NCBI GenBank assembly: GCA_017860725.1
Contig: JAGDMX010000099.1
Span: forward strand, 1-7,831
DNA from: Chloroflexota bacterium
GTDB lineage: Bacteria; Chloroflexota; Anaerolineae; Anaerolineales; UBA4823
Length of the DNA stretch: 7,831 bases
Direction of reading: 5' to 3'
In this document: piece by piece, positions 5,365 through 7,831 of the stretch
Layout: every line of letters starts with the position of its first letter
Position numbering within the stretch: the first letter of the stretch is position 1
Notes under the pieces: model-generated
Seen by the model: the letters and a program-made list of their open reading frames with translations, nothing else
Told to the model about the DNA's origin: nothing
The model's database searches: none
Program-made: the position numbers and the translations under genes

Positions 5365-6834
5365 CTAAAACGTCCTCGACCACTCCTTCGGCCAGCGCTC
5401 CACCACCACCTTCTTCTGCGTGAAGAACTCGACGGCGTCCATCCCCTGCCCGTGCATATCGCCGAAGAAGCTCTCTCGCCAGCCGCTGAATGGGAAGAAC
5501 GCCATCGGCGCTGCCACCCCGATGTTGATGCCGATGTTGCCGGCGTCCGCCTCGTAGCGGAAGCGCCGTGCCGCGTAGCCGCTGCTGGTGAACAGGCTGG
5601 CCTGGTTGCCGTAGCGCCCGCTGTTGACCAGTGCAATCGCCTCATCAATTGTTGCAACGTGCATCAGCCCCAGCACCGGCCCGAAGATCTCCGTACGCGC
5701 CACCTCGCTATCCGGATGCAGGTCGCTCAGGATCGTCGGGCGCACAAAGCTGCCGCCCTCGTACCCCCGGATCACCGTCCGGCGCCCGTCCACCGGGATG
5801 CCTGCCCCCGCCGCCGCCCCCTCGCCGATCAAACGCTCGATACGCTCCCGGCTGAGAGTCGTGATCACCGGTCCCATCTGTACGCCTGCATCCAGCCCGT
5901 AGCCCACTACCCTCGAGACCGCTGCGTCGCATATCGCCTCATTGAACGCGTGCCTGGCCTCGCCCACTGTGATCGCCAGTGAAGTCGCCAGGCAGCGCTG
6001 CCCGGCGCACCCGAACGAGCTGTCTGCCGTGATGCGCACCGCCATCTCCATATCGGCGTCCGGCAGCACCACCACCGGGTTCTTGGCGCCACCCTGCGCC
6101 TGCACCCGCTTGCCGTGCAGCGCCCCGGTGGCATACACATGCTTCGCCACTGCCGTCGATCCCACGAAGCTGATCGCCCGGATCGCCGGGTGCTCCAGGA
6201 TGGCATCCACCGCCTCCCTGCCACCGTTGACCAGGTTCAGCACTCCCGCCGGTAAGCCAATCTGCTCCACCAGCTGGAAGATCGCCTGCATCGTCAGCGG
6301 CACCCGCTCGGACGGCTTCACAATATAGGTGTTACCGCACGCCAGCGCATACGGCATGAACCAGAATGGGATCATCCCCGGGAAGTTGAACGGGCAGATC
6401 GCTGCCGCCACTCCCACCGGCTGACGGATCATGATCTCGTCGATGCCCGGAGCGATATCCTCCGAGATCGCCCCCTGCGATAGGATCGGGATGCCGCACG
6501 CCGTTTCCACGTTCTCAATCGCTCGTCGCATCTCGGCCTTGGCTTCCTCGAAGGTCTTGCCGCACTCCTTCACAATCGTACGCGACAGCTCGTCGATGTG
6601 CTCATCCATCAGGTACTTGAGCTTGAACAGGTACTGGATGCGCTCTACGGCCGGTGTTCGCCGCCAGGCAGGCAGTGCTGCGCTAGCTGACTGCGCCGCC
6701 GCATCCACCTCACTCGCTGCCGAGAGCGGCGTACGCCCGATCAGCTCGCCGGTCGCCGGGTTGATCACGTCAAACTCACCCACGAACTCCGGCTGGCGCC
6801 ATTGGTTGTTAATATAGTTCCGGATGCTCTCCAT
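5365..6834 (-). CDS. mmsA: Methylmalonate/malonate-semialdehyde dehydrogenase, CoA-acylating
   Basis: The 489-residue protein is a full-length aldehyde dehydrogenase of the MmsA/IolA type. It oxidises methylmalonate semialdehyde (or malonate semialdehyde) with NAD+ and CoA to propionyl-CoA (or acetyl-CoA) plus CO2. Visible residues: PFNFP with the oxyanion Asn150, KPSE (173-176), the NAD-binding FVGST (223-227), the catalytic Cys281 in GQRC, and EIFGPVLG (382-389). In place of the usual general-base Glu motif it has GGAKN (248-252), the sign of this CoA-dependent subgroup. The family's common His after GAKN is Pro253 here. The C-terminus FFGDMHGQGMDAVEFFTQKK (456-475) is also typical. ATG lies three bases after the upstream aminotransferase stop, with GAGG eight bases before it inside that gene's end, so the two are translationally coupled. 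Substrate choice between the two semialdehydes is inferred, not seen. Confidence 0.93.
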   Translation of the reverse strand: MESIRNYINNQWRQPEFVGEFDVINPATGELIGRTPLSAASEVDAAAQSASAALPAWRRTPAVERIQYLFKLKYLMDEHIDELSRTIVKECGKTFEEAKAEMRRAIENVETACGIPILSQGAISEDIAPGIDEIMIRQPVGVAAAICPFNFPGMIPFWFMPYALACGNTYIVKPSERVPLTMQAIFQLVEQIGLPAGVLNLVNGGREAVDAILEHPAIRAISFVGSTAVAKHVYATGALHGKRVQAQGGAKNPVVVLPDADMEMAVRITADSSFGCAGQRCLATSLAITVGEARHAFNEAICDAAVSRVVGYGLDAGVQMGPVITTLSRERIERLIGEGAAAGAGIPVDGRRTVIRGYEGGSFVRPTILSDLHPDSEVARTEIFGPVLGLMHVATIDEAIALVNSGRYGNQASLFTSSGYAARRFRYEADAGNIGINIGVAAPMAFFPFSGWRESFFGDMHGQGMDAVEFFTQKKVVVERWPKEWSRTF

Positions 6835-6837
6835 GCT

Positions 6838-7831
6838 CTAGTCCTCGCTCATCTGGTCGGTAATCTGCAGGGCTTCTTCAATGATCGCCAGCCCTTCATC
6901 GATCTGCCCTATTGTGATGCACAGCGGCGGTACAACGAATAGGATATTATGGAACAGAAATGTGAACAGGCCATGACTGCGCAGGTATTTTCCCGTCTCT
7001 AGCAGCGGGTCGATCGGTTGCTTGGTGCGCTTGCTCTTCACGATCTCCAGCGCAGAGAACAGCCCGATGTAGCGCACATCACCCACCGATTCATGCCGGG
7101 TCTTGATCGCCTCCAGCTGCTCGCCCAGGTATGCCCCTACCACCCGGGCGTTATCCAGCAATCCGTCTCTTTCATACACCTCGATCGTCGCCAGCCCGGC
7201 GGCGCAGGCCAGCGGGTGCCCGCTGTAAGTCAGCCCGCACCACAGCATACGGTTCTCGAAGTACTCCGACAGCTTCTCGCGCACGATCACTGCTCCCAAC
7301 GGGATATATCCGGCGGTCAACCCCTTGGCGGTGGTGATGATGTCCGGCACGACCCCCCAGTTATCGACTGCAAACCACTGCCCGGTGCGCCCCCAGCCAC
7401 TCATCACCTCATCCGAGATCAGCAGGATGCCATGCCGGTCGCAGATCTCCCGGATGCGCGGCCAGTAGTCGTCGGGCGGCACGATCAGCCCGTTTGAGCC
7501 CGTCACCCCCTCCATGATGATCGCCGCGATGTGCTCCGGTCCTTCGTACTGGATGATCTCCTCCACATGTGCGATGCACTCGCGGTGGCAGGTCTCCCTT
7601 GTCCATCCAAAGGGGCAGCGGTAGCAGTATGGATCCAGGAAGTGCACCGCCCCCGGCATGGCCGGCTCAACTGGCAAGCGGCGATAATCCCCGGTCAGGG
7701 CGATCGCCCCGTGCGTCGCCCCGTGGTACGAACGGTAGCGGCTGAGGATCTTATGCCGCCCGGTGTAGAAGCGCGCCATCTTGACCGCGTTCTCGTTCGC
7801 CTCCGCCCCGCCCAGGCAGAAGAATGTCTTC
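6838..7831 (-). CDS. Class III PLP-dependent aminotransferase (5' end outside window)
   Basis: The visible 330 residues begin at KTFFCLGGAEANENAVKMAR, the conserved entry of class III (omega-amino acid) aminotransferases, so about 100 N-terminal residues are missing. Other marks: SYHGATHGA (cofactor phosphate region), ISDEVMSGWGRTG with the pyridine-binding Asp, TTAKGLTAGYIPLGA with the PLP lysine encoded at 7324-7326, and TYSGHPLACAA. A Cys-rich insert CYRCPFGWTRETCHREC (7630-7580) is typical of the taurine:pyruvate / omega-amino-acid:pyruvate branch. The enzyme moves an amino group from a terminal amine (beta-alanine, 3-aminoisobutyrate, taurine or similar) to a keto acid. Coupling to an MmsA-type dehydrogenase directly downstream favours beta-alanine or 3-aminoisobutyrate over taurine, whose aldehyde would need a different enzyme. 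That is inference. The promoter lies outside the window. Confidence 0.92.
   Translation of the reverse strand, partial: KTFFCLGGAEANENAVKMARFYTGRHKILSRYRSYHGATHGAIALTGDYRRLPVEPAMPGAVHFLDPYCYRCPFGWTRETCHRECIAHVEEIIQYEGPEHIAAIIMEGVTGSNGLIVPPDDYWPRIREICDRHGILLISDEVMSGWGRTGQWFAVDNWGVVPDIITTAKGLTAGYIPLGAVIVREKLSEYFENRMLWCGLTYSGHPLACAAGLATIEVYERDGLLDNARVVGAYLGEQLEAIKTRHESVGDVRYIGLFSALEIVKSKRTKQPIDPLLETGKYLRSHGLFTFLFHNILFVVPPLCITIGQIDEGLAIIEEALQITDQMSED

Overview
The window carries six protein genes, two of them cut by the window edges, and looks like a chromosomal stretch from a Gram-positive-like or deep-branching bacterium. A member of the Chloroflexota (Anaerolineae-like) is my best guess. It rests on a lipoprotein with a long Thr/Pro linker, on weak or missing ribosome binding sites before some genes next to perfect ones before others, and on the gene mix. 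This is inference from style; there is no rRNA or marker gene in the window.

Layout: (1) bases 1-1185, minus strand: an exported di-haem cytochrome c peroxidase/MauG-family protein, lacking only its extreme C-terminus. It has a clear sigma-70-type promoter, a LacI-type palindrome at the predicted transcription start, and a long leader with a near-perfect extra Shine-Dalgarno sequence. (2) 1186-1721: a divergent intergenic region that also holds copy A of a direct repeat of about 85 bp. (3) 1722-2282, plus: a dihydrofolate-reductase-fold (RibD C-terminal-like) protein. (4) 2346-3764, plus: an intracellular GH32 beta-fructosidase with a complete catalytic triad. (5) 3765-4134: an intergenic region with a terminator-like hairpin and repeat copy B. 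(6) 4135-5295, plus: a lipoprotein alpha/beta hydrolase. (7) 5300-5342: a hairpin between convergent genes that reads as a terminator on the minus strand. (8) 5365-7831, minus: a tightly coupled pair, a class III aminotransferase (5' end outside the window) followed by a methylmalonate/malonate-semialdehyde dehydrogenase.

How the genes may work together: the minus-strand pair at the right end makes biochemical sense as an omega-amino-acid degradation unit. The transaminase would turn beta-alanine, 3-aminoisobutyrate or a similar amine into a semialdehyde, and the CoA-acylating dehydrogenase would turn that into acetyl-CoA or propionyl-CoA. The other genes look like single-gene units with separate promoters.

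I see no phage, CRISPR, transposase, tRNA or obvious defence system. The most unusual signals are non-coding: the repeat pair flanking the DHFR-like/GH32 segment, a dyad inside the repeat whose two arms changed together between copies, and the operator and leader arrangement of the peroxidase gene.
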